Part shown: one piece after another, positions 33,715-41,761 of the stretch
Position numbering within the stretch: the stretch's first letter is position 1
Layout of the letters: each line of letters begins with the position of its first letter
Source of the DNA: Streptomyces xylophagus
GTDB taxonomy: Bacteria > Actinomycetota > Actinomycetes > Streptomycetales > Streptomycetaceae
DNA: 64,000 nt
NCBI RefSeq assembly: GCF_000716435.1
Contig: NZ_JNWO01000031.1
Location: 1-64,000 of the forward strand
Direction of reading: 5' to 3'
Made by a program: the position numbers and the translations under genes
The notes under the pieces: generated by a model
The model's input: only the letters and a program-made list of their open reading frames with translations
What the model was told of the DNA's origin: nothing
The model's database searches: none

Positions 33715-34668
33715 TTATCGTCGTCCCGTCGACCGGGCTTTCTCGTTGTTCTTCGACGGAACAGGACTCTTCGACACACCGGATCGTGATGACGTCTCAG
33801 CGGTGCCGGGCGGCGGCAGACGCCCGTGAGGGAGCGAGAAATTTCTGATGACCTCCCGCCCCGTGGGACTGACCGGTGAGACCGGCTCCACGCCCCTGGA
33901 AGACGCCGAAAGCGCGGGACTTGGCGGAGCGGACGACTCGGTGCCCTGTCTCAGGGTCTCCCTGTGGTCGGCCGCGAGGAAGGCATTGCCGTCAGAGTTG
34001 GGGTCCCGGCTCGGATCCTGGAAACTCGCCTCCCGCGTCGAGGGCCCCCTTCGTGGCGCCGAACGCTCCCAACGTGCTCGGGCTGCCGCGACGAATTCCG
34101 CTTCGACATCGAACCTGACGGCCGCGTCCGGGTCGGTCCGCCGCGACTCCCTGAACTTCGCGTTGTTGAAGCAGTCTCTGAGAACCGGCATTCTCTCGGG
34201 GTGTTTCTGGAGCTCTGCGAACAGCTGCTTGTTCTCGGGCTTGATCAGCTGCTTCGCGAGCTCGTCCTCGAAGGCCACGCGTTCCGTGTCCGAAAGCCCC
34301 TCGATCCTCTTTTCGAGGCCGGCCTGCCGCTCCAGCAGGGCCTGGACCTCCTCCGGAACCATCGGCTGCCACTCGGGCGGCGGCCCCTGAGTCCGCTCGT
34401 CCCCACCCTGCGCGTCCGGGGCCCGGCCGCGCGGGCCGCCCTCCTGTCCGCCGTCGGGGGCCGCACCTCCGCCGCCCGCCCCGGACCGGCCCCTGACACG
34501 GTCCCAGAGGCGTCGCAGCGCCTCCCAGATCCCGTCCATGAGGTCCGGGCCCGGGACGCTACGCCCGCTGGCCAGCCTGCCCTCGGTCTTGAGCAGATCC
34601 CGCGCCAGTGCGGCCGGGGACTTGGCCAGCCGGCGCCAGCCCGGGGAAGTCGTCCTGTCCAGCGCCAC
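33715..34668 (-). CDS. Hypothetical soluble protein of the secretion region
   Basis: A 317-residue protein with no signal peptide or membrane helix. The start GTG at 34668 (VALDRTTSPGWRRLAKSP) has AGAGGGG 5 nt upstream. A Gly/Pro-rich linker follows (residues about 60-95), then a helical charged segment (EEVQALLERQAGLEKRIEGLSDTERVAFEDELAKQLI) and a Ser/Pro/Arg-rich disordered tail. I do not recognise the family. It has its own ECF-like promoter 38 bp upstream, so it belongs to the same regulon as the secretion genes and could be a substrate or effector. That is inference. Confidence 0.65.
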   Translation of the reverse strand: MALDRTTSPGWRRLAKSPAALARDLLKTEGRLASGRSVPGPDLMDGIWEALRRLWDRVRGRSGAGGGGAAPDGGQEGGPRGRAPDAQGGDERTQGPPPEWQPMVPEEVQALLERQAGLEKRIEGLSDTERVAFEDELAKQLIKPENKQLFAELQKHPERMPVLRDCFNNAKFRESRRTDPDAAVRFDVEAEFVAAARARWERSAPRRGPSTREASFQDPSRDPNSDGNAFLAADHRETLRQGTESSAPPSPALSASSRGVEPVSPVSPTGREVIRNFSLPHGRLPPPGTAETSSRSGVSKSPVPSKNNEKARSTGRR

Positions 34669-34706
34669 GTTGCCCCTCTTTCGGGTCGGAGATGCTGACA
34701 CGGGCG

Positions 34707-34734
34707 ACAACGGGTCACCGGCGCGAACGGTTCA
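34707..34734 (-). promoter_or_regulatory. ECF-like promoter P4
   Basis: TGAACCG-N13-CCCGTTGT on the minus strand, upstream of the GTG at 34668. Its first three bases are the stop codon of the 79-residue gene at 34732-34971. Confidence 0.65.
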
Positions 34735-34971
34735 ATGCCGGGAGGCCAGTACGTCGAACAGCTGCCGGGCCGCACTCGTCGTGGCCGCCGGCTCGAATCC
34801 CGCCGGCAACGGCAGCAGACCGGAAGGCAGCGGGGACCCGGAAAGCCGCGGGGCGGAGCCGACCGGTCGCGGCAGGTCCTGACGGGCATACCACCCGTCC
34901 GTGTCCAGCACCGGCCGGCGCCGCTTCAACAGCCCCTGCGCCGCGAACCGCCGTGTATGGGCAGCGGACAT
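34732..34971 (-). CDS. Small basic protein of unknown function (79 aa)
   Basis: A 79-residue protein starting MSAAHTRRFAAQGLLKRRRP and ending RQLFDVLASRH. GGGGAGG lies 7 nt before the ATG at 34971, and an ECF-like promoter sits about 65 bp upstream, which supports a real gene despite its size. The composition is Arg/Pro/Ala-rich without a membrane helix. No family is recognised. The last ~20 residues recur in decayed form at 36722-36788 (ending VAASRH), showing that this unit was duplicated. Confidence 0.55.
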   Translation of the reverse strand: MSAAHTRRFAAQGLLKRRRPVLDTDGWYARQDLPRPVGSAPRLSGSPLPSGLLPLPAGFEPAATTSAARQLFDVLASRH

Positions 34972-35036
34972 GTGCGTACCTCCCCGACCCGCCGGCTGTG
35001 ATCCGTCGGGTGGACGCCGACGCCGGTTCGGGGGGC

Positions 35037-35065
35037 ACAACGGATCGCGTACGCCCGGGGGTTCA
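35037..35065 (-). promoter_or_regulatory. ECF-like promoter P5
   Basis: TGAACCC-N14-TCCGTTGT on the minus strand, one base longer in the spacer than most copies. It lies 66 bp before the ATG at 34971. Confidence 0.5.
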
Positions 35066-35106
35066 GCTGTGTCCGGTATTCCGCCGGGCACGGTCGGGTC
35101 CCGCCG

Positions 35107-36534
35107 TCACCGCGCCGGCACGGAGTCGATGCCCCTGCCCCGCAGGCGTCTGTCGATGGCGTCCGGGACGTCCGGGCGGTGGTCCGGATCGTGCTCGTAC
35201 ATGGTCCTGAGTGCCGGGGCCAGCGCTTCGACGACGTGGTCGTCCTCGGCCTCGCCCCACTCGCGTAAGGCACGGTCCAGACACTCCCGGGTCCCGCGCA
35301 GGTCCGCGTGCGCCGGGGACGAGTGGAACCGGGCGGCGGTCAGCCACAGCCGGGCCGCCAGACCGTGGTTTCCGGCGAGGGCGGCGACGACGGCTCGTAC
35401 CTCGATCCAGTGCGTGGCCTCGGGGGACTTGACGCCGTGGACCCGGATGTCCTGGTTCTCCAGGCTCCGTATCGTGGCCTCGACCTCGTCGGACCGGCCC
35501 GCCCGCGCCGCGTGCCACAGGGGGGCGTAGGGGTCGCCGCCAGGCACGGAACCCACGGTGAGGAGCGAGTGCTGCGGAAACGTGCGGGAGACGAGCCCCC
35601 CGCCGGGTCCGTCCGCCGCCGGATCCCCGCGGCGCGCGTCCGCCGTCATGGCGACGGTGACCCCCAGCATGATCATCAGCAGTCCCGGCCACGCGCTCCC
35701 GACCGGCAGTTGACCGAGCCACACCCAGGCGATGAACGCGGCTACCGGCGCCTCCAGCAGAAGCATCACGCTCACCGCTGTGGCCGGCGCCCGGCCGAGC
35801 GCGAAGTTGAGCGAGAACAGCCCCAAGAGCTGGGGAAAGACGAGCAGCCCCAGCAGCGCGAGCCAGGTGTCACCGGTGAACGTGACCGGCGGGGTGCCGG
35901 TGACCAGGCAGGCGACCAGCAGCTCCACGGTGCACACCGAGAAGCACAGCACCGAGTAGAACGGCGTACTGACGTCGGGTCGGGCCTGTTCGCTGAGCGC
36001 CGTGTAGACCGCCTGTGCGACCGCACCCGCGAGGGCGAGAGCGTCGCCGACCATCGCCCCGCTGCCCGCCCGCATGTCCGCGCCGCTGGCCACCGCCGCG
36101 CCCACCACCGCGACGGCGAGACCCGCCCAAGTGGCGCGCGGGAGGCGCTTGTTCAGCAGGGTGGCGATGAGTGCCTGCCAGACCGGCTGGGTGGCGACCA
36201 GCGCGGTCGCCATGGCCACGCTCGTCATCCGCGTGCTGGACATGAACGTGACGAAGTGGACGGCCAGTGCCGTGCCGGCGAGCACGCCGAACAACACGCC
36301 ACGCCGTTGCTCCCTGCGCACCAGGAAGCGCTCCCCGCGCACCACCTTCCCCATCTCGCGCCGCCGGATCAGCAGGAACGCCGGCCCCAGAGTGAGGAGG
36401 CCCAGCGCGTTGCGCCCGAAGGCCAGCGCCAGTGCGGGGCCGGCGGCGTACGCGGTCAACGGCGCGGTCAGGGAGACCGCGACCACCGCCACCAGTACGG
36501 CGGCGACGGAGACGGCGTCGAGCTTTGTGCGCAT
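35107..36534 (-). CDS. EamA/DMT-family transporter with C-terminal TPR-like domain
   Basis: A 475-residue protein. Residues 1-300 form ten hydrophobic segments of the drug/metabolite transporter superfamily with two EamA repeats (LAVHFVTFMSSTRMTSVAMATALVATQPVWQALIA; LLLEAPVAAFIAWVWLGQLPV). The remaining ~170 residues are cytoplasmic and helical (WHAARAGRSDEVEATIRSLE...WIEVRAVVAALAGNHGLAARLWLTAARF). That tail resembles the C-terminal helical domain of the protein at 52780 (VEARAVEAYLAYLRGDHREAVVLAL). Transporters of this family normally stop at about 300 residues, so the fusion is unusual. An ECF-like promoter lies about 105 bp upstream. Substrate unknown. Confidence 0.85.
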   Translation of the reverse strand: MRTKLDAVSVAAVLVAVVAVSLTAPLTAYAAGPALALAFGRNALGLLTLGPAFLLIRRREMGKVVRGERFLVRREQRRGVLFGVLAGTALAVHFVTFMSSTRMTSVAMATALVATQPVWQALIATLLNKRLPRATWAGLAVAVVGAAVASGADMRAGSGAMVGDALALAGAVAQAVYTALSEQARPDVSTPFYSVLCFSVCTVELLVACLVTGTPPVTFTGDTWLALLGLLVFPQLLGLFSLNFALGRAPATAVSVMLLLEAPVAAFIAWVWLGQLPVGSAWPGLLMIMLGVTVAMTADARRGDPAADGPGGGLVSRTFPQHSLLTVGSVPGGDPYAPLWHAARAGRSDEVEATIRSLENQDIRVHGVKSPEATHWIEVRAVVAALAGNHGLAARLWLTAARFHSSPAHADLRGTRECLDRALREWGEAEDDHVVEALAPALRTMYEHDPDHRPDVPDAIDRRLRGRGIDSVPAR

Positions 36535-36638
36535 GACGAGGAGCAGCCTTCGTGGTGATGTGCCGTGTGGTGCGCCAGGGCGAAGGGACGGAGCCGAGGC
36601 GAGGAGGCTCGTGGTGTGAGCCGGGTCGCGCAGGAGGC

Positions 36639-36666
36639 ACGACGGGTCACCGGGGCGAGCGGTTCA
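36639..36666 (-). promoter_or_regulatory. ECF-like promoter P6 (EamA transporter)
   Basis: TGAACCG-N13-CCCGTCGT on the minus strand. The spacer nearly matches that of P4 (both end CCGGTGA before CCCGT), which points to a recent duplication of the segment. Confidence 0.55.
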
Positions 36667-36721
36667 ACGGCGGACAGTTCCGTGGCGAGCGGTTCCACGG
36701 GAACCGTTCACCGGAAACGGC

Positions 36722-36788
36722 TCAATGCCGGGAAGCCGCTACGTCGGGCAGGTGCTGGGGCTGACCCGTCATGGCCGCCGGCGCGAAA
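36722..36788 (-). pseudogene. Decayed copy of the 79-aa gene 3' end
   Basis: The minus strand reads FAPAAMTGQPQHLPDVAASRH then TGA, matching FEPAATTSAARQLFDVLASRH at the end of the 34732-34971 gene. A degraded promoter-like sequence (TGAGCCG...) overlaps the stop, as in the intact copy. The N-terminal part is missing. A 15-residue peptide from the internal ATG is conceivable but unsupported. Confidence 0.5.
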
Positions 36789-36791
36789 GGC

Positions 36792-36820
36792 ACAACGGCT
36801 CGCACATACAAGGTGGTTCA
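36792..36820 (-). promoter_or_regulatory. ECF-like promoter P7
   Basis: TGAACCA-N14-GCCGTTGT on the minus strand, directly before the decayed copy at 36722-36788. Confidence 0.4.
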
Positions 36821-36901
36821 GCACAACGACCACGTCCCTGCGGCGCGGCCGTGACGCGGACTCGTGGGTACGGCCACCGCTTGCGAGCGGAGGCGGCTCC
36901 G

Positions 36902-37132
36902 TCAGGCCCGGGCGGGCGGTGGTGGCGGTCCGGCAGACTGCCGTACTCCGAAGGGGTCCATGTCGTCGACGGACGGAATCTCTTTCGGACGATGGGATCC
37001 GGGCTTGCAGCCGGCGAAGGACCCATCGGGCCACGCAGGCCGTCCATCACCGGTACCAGGTGGTCGCGGTGCCACTTGGCGGGACCGACCATCGCTGTCG
37101 AGTCCGCCGGGTACGTCGACCTCGTACGTCAT
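36902..37132 (-). pseudogene. Truncated, frameshifted DUF4913 gene
   Basis: One minus-strand frame reads TAMVGPAKWHRDHLVPVMDG and another continues PDGSFAGCKPGSHRPKEIP. Together they match GMSGPASWHRDYLNPVMLN followed by AGPFAGCKPGSHRKKEAPP in the intact DUF4913 protein at 39615. The frames meet at CCGAT, consistent with one lost base. The N-terminal half is absent and an in-frame stop lies just upstream. The open frame from the ATG at 37132 (MTYEVDVPGG) joins unrelated sequence to the shifted tail. Confidence 0.65.
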
Positions 37133-37181
37133 GCCGGTGTCCCTCGTGTCGGACGGCCTGGGCCGCCTCCATGTTCGAGAC

Positions 37182-37209
37182 ACAACGGCGCGCGCCCGCC
37201 CGGGGTTCA
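37182..37209 (-). promoter_or_regulatory. ECF-like promoter P8
   Basis: TGAACCC-N13-GCCGTTGT on the minus strand, about 50 bp before the frameshifted DUF4913 remnant. The promoter has outlived the gene. The adjoining stretch from about 37210 to 37499 contains no gene I can support. Confidence 0.5.
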
Positions 37210-37499
37210 AAGCCCGAGCCGCTCGCCGTGGCCCTCCTGCCCGACGTTTTGGCTGTTCGACATCTTCGAAAAGGCCGTGGCATGTCTGGGGCAACCGCGA
37301 ACACCGAGCAGACGAGGAGCCTGAGCAAGGACAACCAGGGGCGTGGCGCACGGAGAGCACGAACGACCCGAGAGACCTGACGCATCTCCAGGGCGAGAAG
37401 GTCGCCCTCGTACAGCCCGACAACCTGGGCGTCAGCAAAGCAGCCGAGCTGGGCATGGAGGGGCTGAACAGGCCGGCGATGACAGGGCGCCAGGACCGA

Positions 37500-37556
37500 C
37501 ACGAAGAGCGGGGCGACAGGAACGAACCTTCTGGTCCCGTCGCCCCGCTCTTCGTG
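37500..37556 (-). terminator. Perfect 18-bp stem hairpin
   Basis: ACGAAGAGCGGGGCGAC (37501-37517) pairs with its exact complement at 37539-37555, extended by one C-G pair at 37500/37556, with a 21-nt loop. It lies 35 bp downstream of the gene ending at 37592 and is its likely terminator. Confidence 0.75.
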
Positions 37557-37591
37557 AACCGTACGGATGTCACCCGCCCTGGAGGAGGGAG

Positions 37592-39352
37592 TCAGCGGGG
37601 GCGCCCGCCCGGCACCTTCCCCGCAAAATACTTCAACGCGGAGGAAGGCTCCTTCGGCTTCTTGCTCCTGCTCTTGCTCTCACGACTGCGTTGCTGCTCG
37701 CGCTCGGACGGACCGGGGGACCACTCCTCCGCCAGCGGAACGCCGCCCGCGGAACCGGAGTCCGACGAGGAGCCGTGTACCTGCTGCTCGGGCGGACTGG
37801 GAGTCCTCCCCTCCAACGGAACGCCGCCCGAAGAACCGGAGGTGGTACTCGGGACTCGGGACCGGGGGTCGTTGTACTCGCTGGCGACGTGCTCGGGGTA
37901 CACCGGCGCTTCTCCGTAGTCGTAGACCACCTCCCGGGGATCGGCGGATTCCCGGCCACGGGGATACTGCTGATCGGAATAGTGATCCGATTCGGCGGTG
38001 TACCGAGGATCCGGCACCGTGTACTGCCCCTGCGGCTGGTAGGAAGATGCTGAGGCCGGGAAATACTCGCTGCGGGGAGAAACGGCCTGCGGAGAATAGC
38101 CATCGCGGGAAGCACCGAAAGGCGACATGGTGGCCATGCCATCGGTCAACGCGTGCGCGTAGTACTGCGTGGGCACGGGTGGCGACGCCGACTCGCTCGC
38201 TCGCCGCTGCTGCGCCGCCTCCATGTTCGCAATTTTCTGCTTCAGCGACTGCTCGCCCTGCGCCAGAGCTGCCAGCTCGTTCAGCACATTGATTCGGGTG
38301 AGTTCACGCCCTGACTGTCCCTCGGTGCTGTACAGCGGGGCGCCGCCGGATGTGGACCTGGAGAGTTGCTCAGGGCTTTCCGCGAACGGGGCGTATGGGT
38401 CCACTATGCGGACAACCGCGTTGGGATCATCGAACACCTTGTGGAAGTTCTCAAGGGAGTGGTTGGACGAGGAGCTCTCCCCGGAACTGCTCGGAGAACT
38501 GGACGAATCATCCAGGGCGTGCCGGGCGATCTCCCGGTTACGCCACCGGTTCTGCTTCGCGGGGAAATCCTCGTCCGGGGAGGGGATTCGGTCGAACGAC
38601 GCCTGTGTCGTAACGTTGAAGCTCTCCCTGGTCGTCAGCGACCACGTGGCAGAGTCGTTCGAATCACCCCGGATCCCCAACAGCTTGACGTGCATGTGGG
38701 GAACCTTGCCCTCCTTGATCAGCTTCTTCAGGTGGGGCCACTCGTACTTCGTCAACACGCTGCCCGCCACCCGGCCGCCGAGCATCAGAGCAGTGACCGG
38801 ACCTTCCGCACCGTCCACATAGTTTCCGGACATTTTCTCCCAGAGCCGGGCTTGTACCGGAGCGTCCGACCATCGCTCGAACCCGTAGCCCCTGCCGTTA
38901 AACAACCTTCCAGGGTTTGACGTCTCCAGGATCATATCCCCCGCGAGTGCCGCCTGCTTCGCGGGATAATATGCTTCCGACTTGCTCCACAGATATTTCC
39001 CGGCCCTCGTCTCCCCCTCAAGACCCCTTCCTTTATTTACGACCGTGGCTCGAAGGTCGAAATTCTTGTCGCGCTTGTTTTTCCTGTACACGTCTCGCCA
39101 CCATTTGGCCGGGACGTGAAACGACTCATAGCGATCGAACTGGGCGATCAGTTTTTCCGCCGCGTCACCCGCCCACGAGTCGTTATCGACGGCGTGCCCT
39201 TCGTTGAGCCACCTCCCGTTGTCGGCGAGCCTGTTCATGTAGCCGTCGAAGGCTGCCATGAACGCCCTGTCCTTGTGTAGGCCGTATTTACTCAGTTCTA
39301 GCCTGGTGGCTTCTTCATCGGCATCGAACTCTTCGCGGTTGAAACCTGCCAT
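37592..39352 (-). CDS. Toxin-like protein, candidate secreted effector
   Basis: A 586-residue soluble protein without signal peptide. Residues about 1-260 are globular (MAGFNREEFDADEEATRLEL...). A segment reading AALAGDMILETSNPGRLF, then ARLWEKMSGNYVDGAEGPVTA and GSVLTKYEWPHLKKLIKEG, follows the pattern of C-terminal toxin domains found on Rhs/CdiA-type polymorphic toxins. The rest is Ser/Pro/Tyr-rich and disordered, ending in a Lys/Arg-rich tail. GGAGGA lies 8 nt before the ATG at 39352, and an ECF-like promoter about 105 bp upstream. Lower GC than its neighbours suggests transfer. The toxin call is tentative. Confidence 0.55.
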   Translation of the reverse strand: MAGFNREEFDADEEATRLELSKYGLHKDRAFMAAFDGYMNRLADNGRWLNEGHAVDNDSWAGDAAEKLIAQFDRYESFHVPAKWWRDVYRKNKRDKNFDLRATVVNKGRGLEGETRAGKYLWSKSEAYYPAKQAALAGDMILETSNPGRLFNGRGYGFERWSDAPVQARLWEKMSGNYVDGAEGPVTALMLGGRVAGSVLTKYEWPHLKKLIKEGKVPHMHVKLLGIRGDSNDSATWSLTTRESFNVTTQASFDRIPSPDEDFPAKQNRWRNREIARHALDDSSSSPSSSGESSSSNHSLENFHKVFDDPNAVVRIVDPYAPFAESPEQLSRSTSGGAPLYSTEGQSGRELTRINVLNELAALAQGEQSLKQKIANMEAAQQRRASESASPPVPTQYYAHALTDGMATMSPFGASRDGYSPQAVSPRSEYFPASASSYQPQGQYTVPDPRYTAESDHYSDQQYPRGRESADPREVVYDYGEAPVYPEHVASEYNDPRSRVPSTTSGSSGGVPLEGRTPSPPEQQVHGSSSDSGSAGGVPLAEEWSPGPSEREQQRSRESKSRSKKPKEPSSALKYFAGKVPGGRPR

Positions 39353-39455
39353 CGTGAGGTCCTCCTCGTCGGAGTGGCGAGCGATCTGTGCCCGCCGTGC
39401 CATGGAACCGCAGTACCGACTGATCTTGTTCTGCCGCTTGGACGGTCTCGGAGGC

Positions 39456-39483
39456 TCAACGGACAGAGCGCCGGAGCGGTTCA
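39456..39483 (-). promoter_or_regulatory. ECF-like promoter P9 (toxin-like gene)
   Basis: TGAACCG-N13-TCCGTTGA on the minus strand. It is back to back with P10, which reads rightward 18 bp away. Confidence 0.6.
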
Positions 39484-39501
39484 ACTCGCTCCCGCGACCG
39501 G

Positions 39502-39529
39502 TGAACCCCTTGCCGCACGCATGCGTTGG
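39502..39529 (+). promoter_or_regulatory. ECF-like promoter P10 (DUF4913 gene)
   Basis: TGAACCC-N13-TGCGTTGG on the plus strand, 85 bp before the ATG at 39615 (GAACC-N16-CGTT). Confidence 0.6.
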
Positions 39530-39614
39530 TGTCTGACGAGACCTCGGCGTGAGGCTCCCCGGCCGCCTCGGCCCGCTGCCGGGCAATCCTCACCGCACAG
39601 CAGAAAGGAGCGCC

Positions 39615-40100
39615 ATGTCGGTCCGGACACCTGGCGCCGCGCAAGAGACCGAAGCGCCCCCGGAACCCTCCGCCGGAACCCCGGCGCCCGCCCCCTCCAT
39701 CCCGAAGTTCATCCTCTACTTGGAGGGGCCTGAATACGCCCAGACGCTGCGGCGGCTGACCCTGTGGGTGCACCACGTGCTGCTGCCGGTCTACGGCCGG
39801 GAGGTCACCTCCATGGCCCCGTGGTGTTCCCGCTGGTGGGACCACCCGGAAGCGGTGGCCCAGTTGCACGCACTGTGGCTCGCCTGGGGGGAACTGAGCG
39901 ACACCGGCTCCGATTCCGGCATGAGCGGGCCCGCGAGCTGGCACCGGGACTACCTGAATCCGGTCATGCTGAACCTCCGGGACCCGGCAGGGCCGTTCGC
40001 CGGCTGCAAGCCCGGCTCTCACCGCAAGAAGGAGGCTCCCCCCGTCGATGTCGTCGACCCGTTCGGACCACGGCCTGAATCGCAGGCGGCCCGGACCTGA
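39615..40100 (+). CDS. DUF4913 protein
   Basis: A 161-residue protein. After a Pro/Ala-rich N-terminus it shows the DUF4913 pattern: LTLWVHHVLLPVYGRE, APWCSRWWDHPEAVAQLHALWLAWGEL, GMSGPASWHRDYLNPVMLNL and GPFAGCKPGSHRKKE. The family is typical of actinobacterial plasmids and integrative elements, usually near conjugation or replication genes; its molecular role is unknown. AAAGGAG lies 4 nt before the ATG. Its own ECF-like promoter lies upstream, and a strong hairpin follows its stop. A frameshifted relative lies at 36902-37132. Confidence 0.85.
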   Translation: MSVRTPGAAQETEAPPEPSAGTPAPAPSIPKFILYLEGPEYAQTLRRLTLWVHHVLLPVYGREVTSMAPWCSRWWDHPEAVAQLHALWLAWGELSDTGSDSGMSGPASWHRDYLNPVMLNLRDPAGPFAGCKPGSHRKKEAPPVDVVDPFGPRPESQAART

Positions 40101-40124
40101 CGGAACCGCCAAGGGCCCGCAGAA

Positions 40125-40155
40125 CGAGGGGTGGACCACAACGGTCCGCCCCTCG
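40125..40155 (+). terminator. Hairpin between convergent genes
   Basis: CGAGGGG-T-GGACC pairs with GGTCC-G-CCCCTCG around the loop ACAAC, a 12-bp stem with one mismatch. It lies between the DUF4913 and NlpC/P60 genes and can terminate both. Confidence 0.8.
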
Positions 40156-40178
40156 TCGCGGTCAGGTCGCCGCCGGTC

Positions 40179-41213
40179 TCACGCGTCCGGCCGCACCACC
40201 CCCAAGATCTGCATGGACGCCGCCGGCGACACATACACCACCCGCCCCGGCCGAGGCGCCGAGATGATGTCCCCGCCCCCGATGTAGATCGCCACGTGAC
40301 TGGCGTCGGAGAAGTAGATGATCAGATCCCCGGGGCGCATCTCGTCGATCGGGACGTGCTTCAGCCGGGCCCACTGCATTTCCGACGTGCGGGGGATCGC
40401 GACGCCCGCTGCCAGCCACGCCTGGCTCGTGAGGCCGGAGCAGTCGAAGGAGTCGGGGCCCTCGGCGCCCCAGACGTAGGGCTTGCCGAGTTGACGGGTG
40501 GCGTAGGCGATGGCCTTCTGGCCTGCGGAGGTCGCGTCGGTGCCGACCTTCTTGAGGATGCCCGTGCTCTCCCACTTCGCCTGGGCCTTGTCGGCGGTCT
40601 TCTTCTCCAGAGCGGCGAGGCGGGCACGCTCCTTCGCCGCCAACGAGGACTCCAACGCCTTCGCCTCGGCGATGTGCTGCTCGATCGTCCTGCGCTGCGT
40701 CGCCATCGCCCGGCGGCTCGTCCGCAACCGCTCCAGTTCGGCCGACGCATCGTCCGTGCGGGTGCGCAGGGCCGACTTCGTCGCCGTCAGGTCCGTCAGC
40801 AGGTTCTGCGTGTTCTGCTGGGCCTGGAGGGCCAACCCCGCGTTGTCCAGGGCCCGCCCGGGGTCGCTGGCCAGGGCGAACTGCAACTCGGCGGGCACGC
40901 CGCCGCCGCGGTACTGGGCCCGGGCCGCCGCCCCGGCGAGTGTCGTGAGGCGAGTCAGTTTCGCCTCGGTCGTGCGGATCTGGGCGTTGAGCGCGCTGAC
41001 ACGTTTACTCTGTGCGGTCACCTTTCCGTCGGCGGCGTTGTACTTGTCCGTCGCGACCTCCGCGTCGTGGTACAGGCTCTGGAGCTTGGCCTGTACCTCG
41101 GTGAGGGTCTGGGGGTCGGCCTGGGCGCCCTGTTGGCTCGCCGCCGTCAGAGCGCAGGCCAGGACGACGGCTGCCGCCGCCCGGTAGCCGTGTGTGCGCA
41201 GGGGCCGTCTCAT
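40179..41213 (-). CDS. Secreted NlpC/P60 peptidoglycan endopeptidase
   Basis: A 344-residue exported wall hydrolase. The signal peptide (YRAAAAVVLACALTAASQQGAQA) is followed by a long coiled coil (residues about 35-205, heptad-rich, e.g. SAELERLRTSRRAMATQRRTIEQH) and an NlpC/P60 domain with catalytic Cys in DSFDCSGLTSQ, His in ASHVAIYIGGG and a following polar residue. It cleaves stem-peptide bonds in the wall. The coiled coil recalls RipA/SagB-like regulators of such enzymes. With the lytic transglycosylase at 51899 it could open the wall for the secretion apparatus. An ECF-like promoter lies about 45 bp upstream. Confidence 0.92.
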   Translation of the reverse strand: MRRPLRTHGYRAAAAVVLACALTAASQQGAQADPQTLTEVQAKLQSLYHDAEVATDKYNAADGKVTAQSKRVSALNAQIRTTEAKLTRLTTLAGAAARAQYRGGGVPAELQFALASDPGRALDNAGLALQAQQNTQNLLTDLTATKSALRTRTDDASAELERLRTSRRAMATQRRTIEQHIAEAKALESSLAAKERARLAALEKKTADKAQAKWESTGILKKVGTDATSAGQKAIAYATRQLGKPYVWGAEGPDSFDCSGLTSQAWLAAGVAIPRTSEMQWARLKHVPIDEMRPGDLIIYFSDASHVAIYIGGGDIISAPRPGRVVYVSPAASMQILGVVRPDA

Positions 41214-41258
41214 CTGGGCCGAAGCTCCCTTCGTACGCGTCGGTGAGGATGCGTACGC

Positions 41259-41287
41259 ACAACGGGCGCCACCCGCACGGCGGTTCA
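41259..41287 (-). promoter_or_regulatory. ECF-like promoter P11 (NlpC/P60)
   Basis: TGAACCG-N14-CCCGTTGT on the minus strand, 46 bp before the ATG at 41213. Confidence 0.6.
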
Positions 41288-41304
41288 GTGAGGATGTGAC
41301 GGCG

Positions 41305-41332
41305 TGAACCCGTGGCGCGCGGCAGACGTTGT
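41305..41332 (+). promoter_or_regulatory. ECF-like promoter P12 (DUF3592-like/DUF418 operon)
   Basis: TGAACCC-N13-GACGTTGT on the plus strand, 37 bp before the ATG at 41369. It diverges from P11. Confidence 0.55.
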
Positions 41333-41368
41333 GCGCGAAGAGGTATGACGGCCGGTGAAGGGGACCGT

Positions 41369-41761
41369 ATGGACGCCAAGTTGCTGCTGCTCGCCCTCTG
41401 CACGGGGGCGGGTATCGGGTTTCTCCTTCTCGCCGTACGGCAGTTGGTGACGGTGGCACGGCTGTGGGTGCGCGGAGTGCTCGTGACGGGCACCGTGATC
41501 CCGCGTATCGCGGGCGACCGGCGGCGGACCGGGATCGTGATGTTCACCGACCACCTGGGGCGGCCCGTCGTCGTCGATACGGGGGCGTACGGGCCGCTGC
41601 GCGGACTGCCGCCGGTCGGCGGGACGGTGCCCGTGTGCTACCCGCGCAACCGGCCCACTGCGGCCCGGCTCTGGACCCCGCGGTATCTGCTGTCGCCGGC
41701 GTTCGGGTGGTTCCTGACGTCGACCGTGGCCTTCGTGTGCGGGACCCGGGTGACGCGGTGA
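41369..41761 (+). CDS. Small membrane protein, DUF3592-like
   Basis: A 130-residue protein with an N-terminal helix (LLLLALCTGAGIGFLLLAV), a beta-rich middle (RGVLVTGTVIPRIAG...GRPVVVDTGAYGP, VGGTVPVCYPRNRP) and a C-terminal helix (YLLSPAFGWFLTSTVAFVCG). This helix-beta-helix layout is that of DUF3592 proteins, whose role is unknown. AAGGGG precedes the ATG. Its stop overlaps the next start by 4 bp (GTGA). Confidence 0.75.
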   Translation: MDAKLLLLALCTGAGIGFLLLAVRQLVTVARLWVRGVLVTGTVIPRIAGDRRRTGIVMFTDHLGRPVVVDTGAYGPLRGLPPVGGTVPVCYPRNRPTAARLWTPRYLLSPAFGWFLTSTVAFVCGTRVTR

